A stretch of DNA of 64,000 nt from Ciona savignyi (taxonomy: Eukaryota > Chordata > Ascidiacea > Phlebobranchia > Cionidae): positions 66,779 through 130,778 of the forward strand of contig CH003399.1 in assembly GCA_000149265.1 (NCBI GenBank), in the 5' to 3' direction. The position numbers and the translations under genes were made by a program. Every line of letters begins with the position of its first letter. Within the stretch, counting starts at the first letter, position 1. Positions 24,101 through 32,639 of the stretch are shown here, one piece after another. The notes below the pieces were generated by a model. That model was not told where the DNA came from. It worked only from the letters and a program-made list of their open reading frames with translations, and did not search any database.

Positions 24101-27100
24101 ANNNNNNNNNNNNNNNNNNNNNNNNNNNNNNNNNNNNNNNNNNNNNNNNNNNNNNNNNNNNNNNNNNNNNNNNNNNNNNNNNNNNNNNNNNNNNNNNNNN
24201 NCGAAGGCGACGCACTTAACCATCAGACTAACCGGCCAGACTTATGATATCGCATCTTATCCAATTAAACCTTGCTCTGCATATTCTTTCAACTTTATCC
24301 AGTATCTATAATCGCGTGCCTTCATCCAATAATTTCCTGCGTCCAAGTCCAATAACGCTGTTTTGTTTCTTATCCTCTTAAACCTTCTTCTGCATATTAT
24401 CTCCTAACCCAATTCATCGTCCCCAGGTATAAGCTTGCATGCGCTCGGTGACTACTTGCTCAGTTGCAGCGAGGACCAACACTGGGCTTTTTCCGATGTC
24501 AGGACTGGTCAGACCTTGTGCAGAGTCACTGATGATGCTATCGGCAATGGTAAGTACTGTATGAACCATAGGTCTGGCTAGAAGTTGGGACTTATGCCCA
24601 GCTCTCGTCTGAGTCTGAGCTAGAGCTGTAGTGTAAGTCTGAGCTAGGTCTGGAATTATGCCTAGATGTCCGAGCTTGAGCTGTAATTACGCCCAGCTCT
24701 AGTCTGAGCAAAGTGCTAGAAAAAGACAGCAATGCTATCCATACACTTAAAATGTATGACAGACCATTCTACATAACAAAACTTCTAAATTGTTTTCTAA
24801 ACTAGTCGGTTTAAAAAAAATCGCCAAAAAAATAAACAAAATAGTCAGTTTTAAAATAAAATCTCAAAATGACTGAAAATAGCCACCTAACAGCTAGCTA
24901 AGTGGTGTAAGCAAATATGTTGGGGTTAAAGAATTCATTTATTTGTGGGAAGTTGACAAAAGTAACCTTTTTTACAATGCAATCAGAATATTGGTAATCC
25001 ACATTATTCCCAGCACTTGCGTAAACTTGTTATTTCCTCAGTAAATTAGTCAGTAAAACATGCCTTTTGTTTTATTTTGGTTACAACTTACAATGTCTGT
25101 TTTCATCATATATTTCTATATTATCCATTGGCATTCATAAGACCTTTGTAGTGACTGTTGGGTTACTGAAGCTATTGCACTCTGTTGCTATGGTTGAGAT
25201 TGAGATGTTTTCTAAATTTTAGTAAACCCCATTAATCTGACAGATTAGTCTGGTGGTTTTTTGAATGTGTCACCTTTCAGCCGAAGGGTTGCAGGTACGA
25301 ATCGCTAGCTAGTCGGTTGTGTCCTTGGCAAGGCACTTAACGGAGATTGCCTAAACCCAGCGGATTATTGGGTTCTACTAAATTAAAGAAACGTGTGAAT
25401 CATACACAACACACTGCAATAGCTCTGGTAACCCTATGGTGGGCGTGAGGTGATCTGACAGTTGCCCGTGTGTTAACCCCCTTGTTTTTTCCTTCACAGA
25501 GATGAATATTCTATCCTAATCCAAGTGAGTTGAGATACTGTCCGATATCCGTTAAATGCCTTGCCCAATAGCACAACCGACTAGCTTGCGACCGGTTTTG
25601 ATCCGACAACCTTTCAGCTCTAAACAGGCAAACTAATCCACCAAGCTATAAGTTCAAATAATTTTAGTGGCACAAAGTTTGTTATTTGAAAGGCAGTGGT
25701 GTAGAATAGGATATTCATGTTTATCCCCGTGAATGGGAAAACCAAGGGGGTTATCACACGGGCAATCGTCAGATCACCTCGTGCCCACCGTCTGGTTACC
25801 GGAGCTATTGCAGTGTGTTGTGTATGATTCACAATTTCCTTCAATTTGATAGAACTCATTAATCCACTGGGTTTATGCAATGTCCGTAAAGTGCCTTGCC
25901 TAAGGACACAACCGACTAGCTAGCGACCAGTTTCCGCACTGCTGCAACTTTTCGATTGAAAGGCATTGCTCTAAACCGCTAGACTAACCAGACTGTGCAG
26001 TGTCACCCTTGGTCCTGACCCCGTTACCTTTGTATATATTGCCATCTATGATATGTTTAATGCGATATCTTGTGAAACACAACAATAATTTCACCAACAG
26101 CTCTGACTTGCGCTCAATTCCATCCGGACGGTTTGATCTTTGGAACTGGAACCAAGGACAGTCAGATTATGATCTGGGATTTAAAGGTAAGTTTTTTTAA
26201 AATAAATTTTAAGGTATGGATAGCAGGAGAAAACCGCTCTCCAAATTAAATATTAGGTATTTAGGGTAAATGTCCAGGATAAATTTAAAGTTAGAGTTTA
26301 CAAGCTTGATTCTGGGGTTTAGAATTGTGCTGGGTTAGAATGATTGTGGCAAAGTTACATAGTTTTAGTGAGCAGTTTTCCTCCTTTCTTCTTTTATTGT
26401 CCGCTTACAAATTTACTAAAGTATTGAATCACTACTTAGTAAATTTGTAATAAGTTACTTAAATGACGACCTTGCATATTTAGCCTTTAAAAACGCAAAA
26501 ATACCACTTAGACGCAATAACTTTACTTTCACAGGAACGCACGAACGTCGCCAATTTCCCCGGACACTCGGGCCCGGTGACCGCTATTTCTTTCTCGGAG
26601 AACGGCTACTACCTTGCCACAGCGGCAGGAGACGCCTGTGTCAAACTCTGGGATCTACGGAAACTGAAGAACTTCAAAACTTTGACGATGGCGGATGACT
26701 ATGAGGTTGGTACTTGTGGGAAGTCTGTATTGTACTATAGGGAATGATTCGTAGCAAGTGTGCCAAGTTATTTTCCCTAATTTTTGCAAATAAAATAAAT
26801 TAAAATTTTCCATAATCAAAATTATGGTGATCCTGTGATTTGCTAAACTAAATTTTTGCCTAAAATTAGAAGTTATTTTACAGCTAAATAACGTTATGCC
26901 GTCATGGCGCCACCCCTGTTTTCGTTTACATAGGAAAAACATCGACGTCCATGGTACTAACCATCATTTTATTCGACAATAATTAATATCGGAGCTCTGG
27001 TAATGCATACATTTGTTGAATGGGATAACATACAGTGTAGAATGGACTCAAACAATATGAAATTTAATGAACAGCGAGCTATGTGCTCATTTCATCGACT

Positions 27101-27845
27101 TTCAGTCTAAAGGGTGCAGATTCGAAACTAGTCAACTGATTGCGCCAAATCAAAGAGCGATTGCAGTGTGGTGTATACAAGTCATTCCTTCAATTGCCAT
27201 GATAATCCATTGAGCCACTGGGTTCAGGCGATATCCGTCTAATCATTCACCAAAGTCTGCAGCCGAATCTCACACAATGTCTCCACTGTTGGATATAAGC
27301 TGAGGCTCAAACAGTTAAGCTATTCAGCCACACCCATACATCCTTCTTATTCTGACCACCCCTAATGTTATTGACATGTTGCAAGTCTGAATACCGATGT
27401 CACAGTTACTTGCTAAAATCGTCACAACTATATTTGTCCGTCGCTTGACGCAACAGTGCTTTCCGGTTTTAACCAGTAATGTACCGTATTTCTCAGTTCA
27501 ATATTTTTATCAACAGTAACAAACTATATGTGAGTGGCGGCTTGATCTTGGCCCACTAGTCTAAGAATATAATAACTTTGACTCCTGATTCAAAAGTGTG
27601 CCCACCACTATTCTACAACCGTTTTACCTCCATCCCAGGTTCGTTCGCTCACATTTGATCAGTCTGGTTCGTACTTGGCCGTGGGAGGCACCGACGTCCG
27701 AGTTTACCTTTGCAAACAATGGCAAGAGCTGAAAGCGTTTTCCGACCACACCGCCGTTGCAACCGGAGTCAGGTTCGGCAAAAACGCAAAGTTCCTTGCA
27801 TCATCTTCGATGGACAGATCGCTCAAGTTTTTCAGCATCCAGTGA
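15158..27845 (+). CDS. PRPF19: PRPF19/Prp19, spliceosomal U-box E3 ubiquitin ligase
   Basis: Scaffold and ubiquitin ligase of the Prp19 complex in the nucleus, needed for spliceosome activation and DNA-damage signalling. Twelve exons: 15158-15176, 15704-15852, 16675-16810, 17936-18106, 21211-21350, 22033-22112, 22567-22687, 22962-23064, 24427-24549, 26101-26186, 26535-26705, 27639-27845. Every junction keeps phase, giving 501 residues against 504 in human. U-box at 1-70 ([25 protein letters not shown]); Prp19 helical/tetramerisation region about 70-135 ([27 protein letters not shown]); a variable Gln-rich linker where the human protein is also poorly conserved; then seven WD40 blades from about 210, with [26 protein letters not shown] and a C-terminal [12 protein letters not shown]. 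The start matches human MSL. Intron 4 holds a 1.7-kb minisatellite. Ends at TGA. Confidence 0.98.
15345..15580 (+). mobile_element. SINE-A 3' half joined to a MITE fragment
   Basis: Positions 15345-15436 are a reversed interior piece of the GGAGGGAAA MITE. SINE-A starts within it at 15437 (GGAACATGTAAATCATACAC) and runs to its tail at 15580. The whole lies in PRPF19 intron 1. Confidence 0.75.
16555..16655 (+). mobile_element. SINE-B 3' fragment
   Basis: AACGACTGTCG, a T-rich stretch, then AAAAATAAACTAAACTTATG, the SINE-B body end and tail. It ends about 20 bases before PRPF19 exon 3. Confidence 0.55.
16836..17095 (+). mobile_element. SINE-A, nearly full length
   Basis: Head GGCCAGTTAGTCCGGAGG and tail ATCCTATCCTATCC are present; part of the CAATAGCTCC block is lost. 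PRPF19 intron 3. Confidence 0.88.
17560..17745 (+). mobile_element. SINE-B 3' part
   Basis: GTGTTTTAACGACTGTTCG and AAAATGAATAAACTAAAACT match the copies at 56020-56180 and 32480-32610. PRPF19 intron 3. Confidence 0.6.
18135..19843. repeat. 34-bp minisatellite, about 50 copies, PRPF19 intron 4
   Basis: The unit includes AATCTAGCAATGTCTTTTTT, then GGACTTATCTACAG, in plus-strand order. It starts about 25 bases after the exon 4 donor at 18107. A variant with CTACAA in place of CTACAG forms blocks near 18660-18720 and 19090-19440. Each standard unit looks like a 3' splice site: T-run, then CTACAG. Confidence 0.97.
19861..20092 (-). mobile_element. SINE-A, old and degraded
   Basis: The order of blocks is that of reversed SINE-A (ATATTTACG, GGGCAATCATTA, ATTAATCCATAGGG, CGACTAGCTAGC), with many differences. 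It starts where the minisatellite ends. Confidence 0.7.
20294..20892. mobile_element. hAT-like non-autonomous transposon, 599 bp
   Basis: TIRs TAGGGATGCACAAACTAGAA and its complement, with TTCGAATC-rich subterminal parts as in 4136-5268. The flanks share only CGACC, so the target duplication is unclear. The right end abuts the head of the next SINE-A. Confidence 0.85.
20893..21181 (+). mobile_element. SINE-A, full length, at the PRPF19 exon 5 acceptor
   Basis: Intact from GCGACCGGTTAGTCTGG to GAACATCCTC, ending 30 bases before exon 5 (21211). The short remaining intron end supplies the pyrimidines CCAATCTCACCACCAG. Confidence 0.9.
21889..21906 (+). repeat. C18 homopolymer
   Basis: Eighteen consecutive C in PRPF19 intron 5. 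Confidence 0.9.
21910..22038 (+). repeat. Local duplication including the exon 6 acceptor
   Basis: AAGAATAAACATG and ATGTCGACAGATCGCC (21939-21954) recur as AAGAATAAACATG and ATGTTGACAGATCGCC (22023-22038). The second is the real acceptor and first six bases of PRPF19 exon 6; the first is an intronic copy 85 bases upstream. Confidence 0.85.
22247..22540 (+). mobile_element. SINE-A, full length, diverged
   Basis: A small duplication (TTGTG twice) lies before CCTTGGGCAAG, and the tail segment is altered. It ends about 25 bases before PRPF19 exon 7. Confidence 0.85.
23093..23290 (-). mobile_element. SINE-A, interrupted (3' part)
   Basis: Reversed SINE-A runs from its tail to AAGTGCCTAGCC and stops at a hAT-like end at 23291. 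The missing head reappears at 24202-24235 after the assembly gap. Confidence 0.85.
23291..24101. mobile_element. hAT-like element inserted in the SINE-A
   Basis: It begins CAGGCATGGGCAACCCCTGG, a typical hAT-like end, after the SINE bases GCCTAGCC (likely target site). It is itself split by the element at 23576-24043, and its right end falls in the gap. Its short open frames were not assigned to a transposase. Confidence 0.65.
23576..24043. mobile_element. hAT-like MITE, 468 bp, perfect target duplication
   Basis: TIRs CAGCGGTTCTCAAA and TTTGAGAACCGCTG, flanked by CTGTAAAA at 23568-23575 and 24044-24051. No coding capacity. It is nested within the element that starts at 23291. Confidence 0.93.
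24102..24201. other. Assembly gap (100 N)
   Basis: Undetermined bases in PRPF19 intron 8; the round length suggests an unknown true size. Confidence 0.99.
24202..24235 (-). mobile_element. SINE-A head, rest of the interrupted copy
   Basis: CGAAGGCGACGCACTTAACC to GACTAACCGGCC is the reversed head, completing the copy that breaks at 23290. Confidence 0.75.
25236..25519 (+). mobile_element. SINE-A, full length
   Basis: Head ACAGATTAGTCTGGTGG, tail ATTCTATCCTAATCC. PRPF19 intron 9. Confidence 0.87.
25540..25650 (-). mobile_element. SINE-A head half, degraded
   Basis: Reversed block from GATATCCGTTAAATGCC to ACTAATCCACCAAGC; the 3' half is absent. Confidence 0.7.
25706..25993 (-). mobile_element. 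SINE-A, full length
   Basis: Tail AATAGGATATTCATG and head GACTAACCAGACTG. It lies about 110 bases upstream of PRPF19 exon 10. Confidence 0.88.
26275..26400. mobile_element. GGAGGGAAA MITE remnant
   Basis: AGTTTTAGTGAGCAGTTTTC followed by CTCC and a T-rich end matches the right end of this family; the left end is lost. PRPF19 intron 10. Confidence 0.5.
27085..27350. mobile_element. Degraded SINE-A-like sequence
   Basis: Blocks such as GGTGCAGATTCGAAACTAGTC (head-like) and CCTTCAATTGCC...CACTGGGTTCAGGC (reversed body) occur together, suggesting remains of two opposed copies. PRPF19 intron 11. Confidence 0.4.
27355..27616. mobile_element. hAT-like MITE remnant near PRPF19 exon 12
   Basis: About 200 bases match 42055-42250 (for example GTAATGTACCGTATTTCTCAG). 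The right end, AAAAGTGTGCCCACCACT, is 20-odd bases from the exon 12 acceptor. The left boundary is uncertain. Confidence 0.6.
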
Positions 27846-27887
27846 TGCGTTTGTGACCTCTAGAGGGCGGTAGAACATTTGTTTGAT

Positions 27888-27893
27888 AATAAA
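27888..27893 (+). terminator. PRPF19 polyadenylation signal
   Basis: AATAAA 43 bases after the stop codon. A second AATAAA lies near 28041. Confidence 0.65.
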
Positions 27894-27899
27894 AGTTGG

Positions 27900-28585
27900 G
27901 CAAACCAAAGTGCATTAAAACAGCGCGATTTAAACGGACCAACCAATGTTATTCGCAATCATAGTTATGCCGATTATTAGTTGCTCCCAATGGAAACCAT
28001 GTTCTGTAGCAGGCAATTTTGAAAGGAAATGAAAATTCGAAATAAAATCCTGTATAAATGTACATCTGGTGATTTTTGTGGTTTTTACAGCTTAAAATAA
28101 GGTTTTAAATGGAGTATAAAAAGGAACCGGAGGATAAAACGGAAAAACATCACTATTATATCACTCCTTGAATATTAATAAAAGTTAAATTTCAACAAAT
28201 TCTGGGAAATAAGAATATCGAAAAAAGACTAGAGAGTGTCAACCACGTGTTTAACCACCACCATTTGTAAAACACATTTTATATGCCATATATTCATGCT
28301 ACAGGGTCCCTAACCACAATTTGTATTTTATACACTGAGTATGTAGTTTGTTTCTGCAAGCATAAACGCATGGGTCCCATAGTTGTCCAACCAAACTTCT
28401 TTTCAATGTGTAGTTAAAAAATGAATAAACATCTTAATTTACTAACATTTTACCTTAAATGTTTTAAATTAAACCTTTTTAAGCGCTGTAATGAAATAAA
28501 GGAAATTCCCCTAGGTTTAGTAGATGAGTTTCTGTTTTTAAATATGTTGGCCATGTTATGTAACAATTCTTAAAGTTTTAATCTG
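27900..28585. other. Gene-free DNA after PRPF19
   Basis: Nothing beyond the 3' end of PRPF19 was recognised here. Confidence 0.4.
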
Positions 28586-28589
28586 ATTT

Positions 28590-30440
28590 GTCGACTGCTT
28601 GTCTTATTTGTCAGTGCGATATGGCATGCCAGTCACAAACGTAATTCAGGAACATATCGTCGTTTTTAACGTAATTACCCTAAGTAAATGTTTTCTTTCC
28701 TTTAATTGGCACAAAGTGTCTAATAGTCCAACATTTCGCCAAATCTGATCAAAATTAGAGCAGCCGTTCCAGCGCTATATGCCCCAAAAAGCTAATTTAT
28801 TGGAAAAAAACCTTTTGGATTTTAACGTATAAGGGGGAATTCCCCAGGATTCATTACCCAAAATTTTGGTTTCTTCGTATCTAAACCATGTTCTCTTACA
28901 AATGTCAAATTTTCATTACAATTCCATTATTCCTTTTGGCAGATGTCGGGGCGACATGGCATGCTTGTCACAATCATGATTTGAGAACAAAATCTTATTT
29001 TTAGGGTATTTCCCTAAGTACTTTTTTTATTGCTTCTAAGTGTTAAATCAGTGACTAATGCACTTACATTCTACCAAATCTTATTCAAATTGGAGCAGCT
29101 GTTTAAGCGCTATGCCACAAAAAGCTATTTTTTTTTAATAAAAAATACCGTTTTGGTTTTTAACCTCCCAGGGGAATTCCCCTTGATTTATCACCCAACA
29201 TTTTGGTTTCTGCATATCTAGACCATGTTGTCTAACAAATGGCTAAGTTTCATTACGATTCCATTATTCCTTCTGGTAGATGTCGGGGCGCCATGCCATG
29301 CCTGTCAAACCTTTGACGAAGAAAAAAAAAAAAAAAAGAAAAAAAAAAAACGGACAAAAACAATATGTGTCCCAATTCTTTCAATTGGGGACCCATAATT
29401 AGAGCAGCCGTTCAAGCGCTATGCCCAAAAAATCTAATCTTTTAGAAAAAAAATGTTTTGGTTTTTAACGTCTCAGGGGAATTTCCCTAGATTCATTACC
29501 CAAAATTTTGGTTTCAGCTTATCTAGACCATGTCCTGTTACAAATGTCAAATTTTTATTGTGATTTCATTACTCCTTTTGCTAGATTTCGGGGCAACATG
29601 GCATGCTTGTCACAATCATAATTAGAGAACAAAATCCGATTTTTAAGGTATTTCACTGGATAATTTTTTTATTTTTTTAAATGTTAAATCAGTGACTAAT
29701 GCACTTACATTCCACCAAATCTGATTCAAATTGTAGTCGGTCGTTCAAGCGCTATGCCCAAAAAAGGCTATTTTTTTAGAAAAAAATACCCGTTTTGGTT
29801 TAACGTCCCAGGGGAATTCCCCTAGATTTATCACCCAAAATTTTGATTTCTGCATATCTAGACCATGTTGTCCAACAAATCACCGAGTTTCATTGCGATT
29901 CCATTAACCCTTCTGGTAGATGTCGGGGCGACATAGCATGCCTGTCACAATTATCATTTAACAGCAAAAGTTTAATTTTTAGGGGTATTTCCCTGGGTAA
30001 TTTTTTCATTTGCTTTTAAGTGTTAAATCAGTGACTAGTGCTCTAACATTCCACCAAAATTTGATTCAAATGGGAGCAGCCGTTCAAGCGCTATTGCCTA
30101 AAAAGTTAATTTTTTAGAAAAAATGACCGTTTTGGTTTTTAACGTCCAAGGGGAATTCACCTAAATTTATTACCCAAAATTTTGGTTTCTGCATATCTAG
30201 GCCATGTTGTCTAAAAAATCACCAAGTTTCATTGCGATCCCATTATTCCTTCTGGTAGATGTCGGGGCGCCATGCCATGCCTGTCAAGCGTTTGACGAAG
30301 AAAAAAAAAAAGAAAAAAAAAAAAAAAGAAGAAAAAAACGGACAAAAACAATATGTGTCCCATTTTTCCAAATGGGACCCATAACAATATGTGTCCCATT
30401 TTTTCAAATGGGACCCATAATTAACGCTGAAAACTCGTTA
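28590..30440. repeat. Degenerate tandem repeat, ~310-345-bp unit, five copies
   Basis: GAGCAGCCGTTCAAGCGCTA or a close variant recurs near 28757, 29090, 29398, 29727 and 30068. Each unit also carries GGGGAATTCCCC and GATGTCGGGGCGACATG-like segments. A-rich tracts near 29315 and 30300 lead into short hairpins of the form TGTCCCATTT...AAATGGGAC. The family is not one I can name. Confidence 0.85.
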
Positions 30441-30682
30441 TCTTAAAAAGCCCTGCCAGCTACTAGCCGAAGAAAAAAGAACCATTAAACCAAATCTCAA
30501 AAATATACAAAGGACCACTTTATCTGGGACAGCTGGGTTATTTCAAGCAAAAAAATCAGCTGTCTGAGATATAGTGAAACTACAGTTCTCTGTTTGCGAG
30601 TTTTGGCGCCGTTGGTCACGTGATTATTTGTCGACGATTGAGGCGTCGTACGCCAAGTCGACGTAAAAACAACTGATACTAG

Positions 30683-30879
30683 ACAAGGCACTTAACAGAA
30701 ATTGCCTGAACCTAGTGAAGTGATGATTTCTACCAAATGGAAGGAACATCTGAATCATACACAAAACACTGCAATAGCTCCGGTAACCCGACGGTGGGCA
30801 CGAGGTGTTCTGATGATTGTCATGTCATAACCCCTTGGTTTTCCCATTTACGGGAATAAAAAATGAATATCCTATTCTG
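30683..30879 (+). mobile_element. SINE-A without head
   Basis: Starts at CAAGGCACTTAACAG and ends AATATCCTATTCTG. Confidence 0.83.
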
Positions 30880-31126
30880 ACCGCCCAACCATACTTTCGC
30901 ACAGTGCAACAATCTTTAACGTCCTTCTACCTTTCATTTGAAAGATTGGACTAGTAGGAATCAACAAGTTATATACCTTGTAGTTTAATTAAGGATGCTA
31001 AACGAACTATATTTGACAAAATACAAAAACATAGGGAAAATATAACATTTCGACATGACAAAGATCAAAGCAAAGCGGTTTAAATCTTCTCTTACAGATT
31101 GAAAAAAATACAGGCTTTATCCGACC

Positions 31127-31263
31127 GATCAGCTTGGTGAATTAGTACGTCGCCTTTCAACGGACATTCTCTGAAACTAATGGAATGATAGGTTCTACCA
31201 AATTGAAGGAATGTCTGAATCACATACAGCAGACTGCAATAGCTCCATAGTAACCCGACGCTA
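31127..31263 (+). mobile_element. SINE-A with two deletions
   Basis: The head jumps from CGCCTTTCAA straight to CGGACATTC, and the copy stops at GTAACCCGACG. Confidence 0.75.
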
Positions 31264-31291
31264 GCCAGAAAGACTTAATTACAAGTATATA

Positions 31292-31586
31292 GGATAGGAT
31301 AGGATATTCATGTTTATCCCCGTGAATGGGAAAACCAAGGGGGTTAACACACAGGCAATCGTCAGATCACCTCGCGCCCATCGTCGGGTTACCGGAGCTA
31401 TTGCAGTGTGTTGTATATGATAGACACGTTCCTTCAATTTGGTAGAACCCATTAATTCGCCGGGTTCAGGCAATGTCCGTAAAGTGACTTGCCCAAGGAC
31501 ACAACCGACTAGCTAGCGACCAGTTTCGCACCTGCAACTTGTCGATTGAAAGGCGACGCACTTAACCGCTAGACCAACGGGCCGGA
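31292..31586 (-). mobile_element. SINE-A, full length, little diverged
   Basis: Reversed tail with three GGATA units, all internal blocks, and head ACCAACGGGCCGG. Confidence 0.92.
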
Positions 31587-31601
31587 ATATGCATGCGGAA
31601 A

Positions 31602-31830
31602 CGGTCGTGTGGCCGAATGGTTAACGCGACGGACTCAGTAAAGACCCCGTCTTGACTTCGAACCGTAATACGCGTAAAAAAATACGAAGAAGCTAACCTT
31701 AATTCAAGTTTGATAAGATTTTAAATAACAAAAAGAAAAATAACCGCACATGGCACACATAAACCTAAGAATTCGTTTGCCATTTTTAAAAAACTGGGGC
31801 AAAAAATGAATAAACTAAACTAAACTAAGC
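31602..31830 (+). mobile_element. SINE-B, near full length
   Basis: The head GTCGTGTGGCCGAATGGTTA resembles the A-box side of tRNA-Leu/Ser, with ACTTCGAACC at the B-box place. The tail is AATAAACTAAACTAAACTAA. It is not a functional tRNA: the stems do not pair. Confidence 0.8.
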
Positions 31831-31952
31831 ATGCCCAAGTACAAACCCCACTATACCCATGTGTCGTTTCGTAACGACCACCTTTCAACTGGAGGGCGTT
31901 TCATGACTGAATAAACTATCGGAACACATTACCACGCTGAATTTTTAATGTC

Positions 31953-32100
31953 GTGTGGCCGAATGGTTAACGTGATCGATACATATACCGACTCTTATAC
32001 AAAAAACGGTCATATAGTGACGAGCCCATCATGGGTTCGAAACTTAACTCGGTTAAATTATTCATTTTTCTTTCTATTCTACTGGGCAAGTTTGGGATAG
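31953..32100 (+). mobile_element. SINE-B head and body
   Basis: GTCGTGTGGCCGAATGGTTA again, then CATCATGGGTTCGAAAC as B box. It gives the clearest view of the head that recurs reversed at 38205, 42540 and 56325. Confidence 0.8.
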
Positions 32101-32189
32101 GCTAGACTTGTTAATTAAAATTTATGTATCAACTGTATTACCCATTTGTCTTAACAAGTGTTGATAATTTTTCGTTTTTTTATTTTTTT

Positions 32190-32290
32190 AAACGTAGAAA
32201 TTTCGAACCTTTAATGGTCTCGCCAATAACATTTTTTGGTATAGAAATGTCATCTGTTTCGGTCGCGTTAGTCATTTGGACACACCAACT
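32190..32290 (-). mobile_element. SINE-B head, degraded
   Basis: TTTCGAACC, then TGGTCTCGCC and GTCGCGTTAGTCATTTGG mirror the reversed SINE-B head. Confidence 0.6.
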
Positions 32291-32479
32291 TACAATACCC
32301 GCTCGTTTTTCCGTGTTAGAAATAAACACCAGTATAATGGGTCGTGCTTGCACACTTTTACTCAAGACTTAAATAGCATCAAATTTAATTAGTTAATTTT
32401 TGTTTAATTTGTTTCGTTAAAATTTTTTTTATTAATGTTTGGTTTAACGGCCACGCCGTTTTTCCCCTTAATTTGTAAT

Positions 32480-32610
32480 GTGTCTATCCACTGACGTGTT
32501 TTAACTACTGTAGTTTTGCCGTTTTATCCTGTCTCCTTAATTTAAAATTACTGTTTTATTCTTCTTTATTGTAACGAAGGAGCGAAAAAATAAACGAAAC
32601 TAAACTAACT
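32480..32610 (+). mobile_element. SINE-B 3' part
   Basis: GACGTGTTTTAACTACTG and the tail AATAAACGAAACTAAACTAAC. Confidence 0.6.
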
Positions 32611-32639
32611 ATTATAATAATCATATTTCTTAACAGCTG

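Noticed and set aside
31602-31690. Possible tRNA-Leu/Ser gene
   Set aside because: A-box and B-box-like parts are present but the stems do not pair and the sequence continues as a dispersed SINE with an AACTAA tail.
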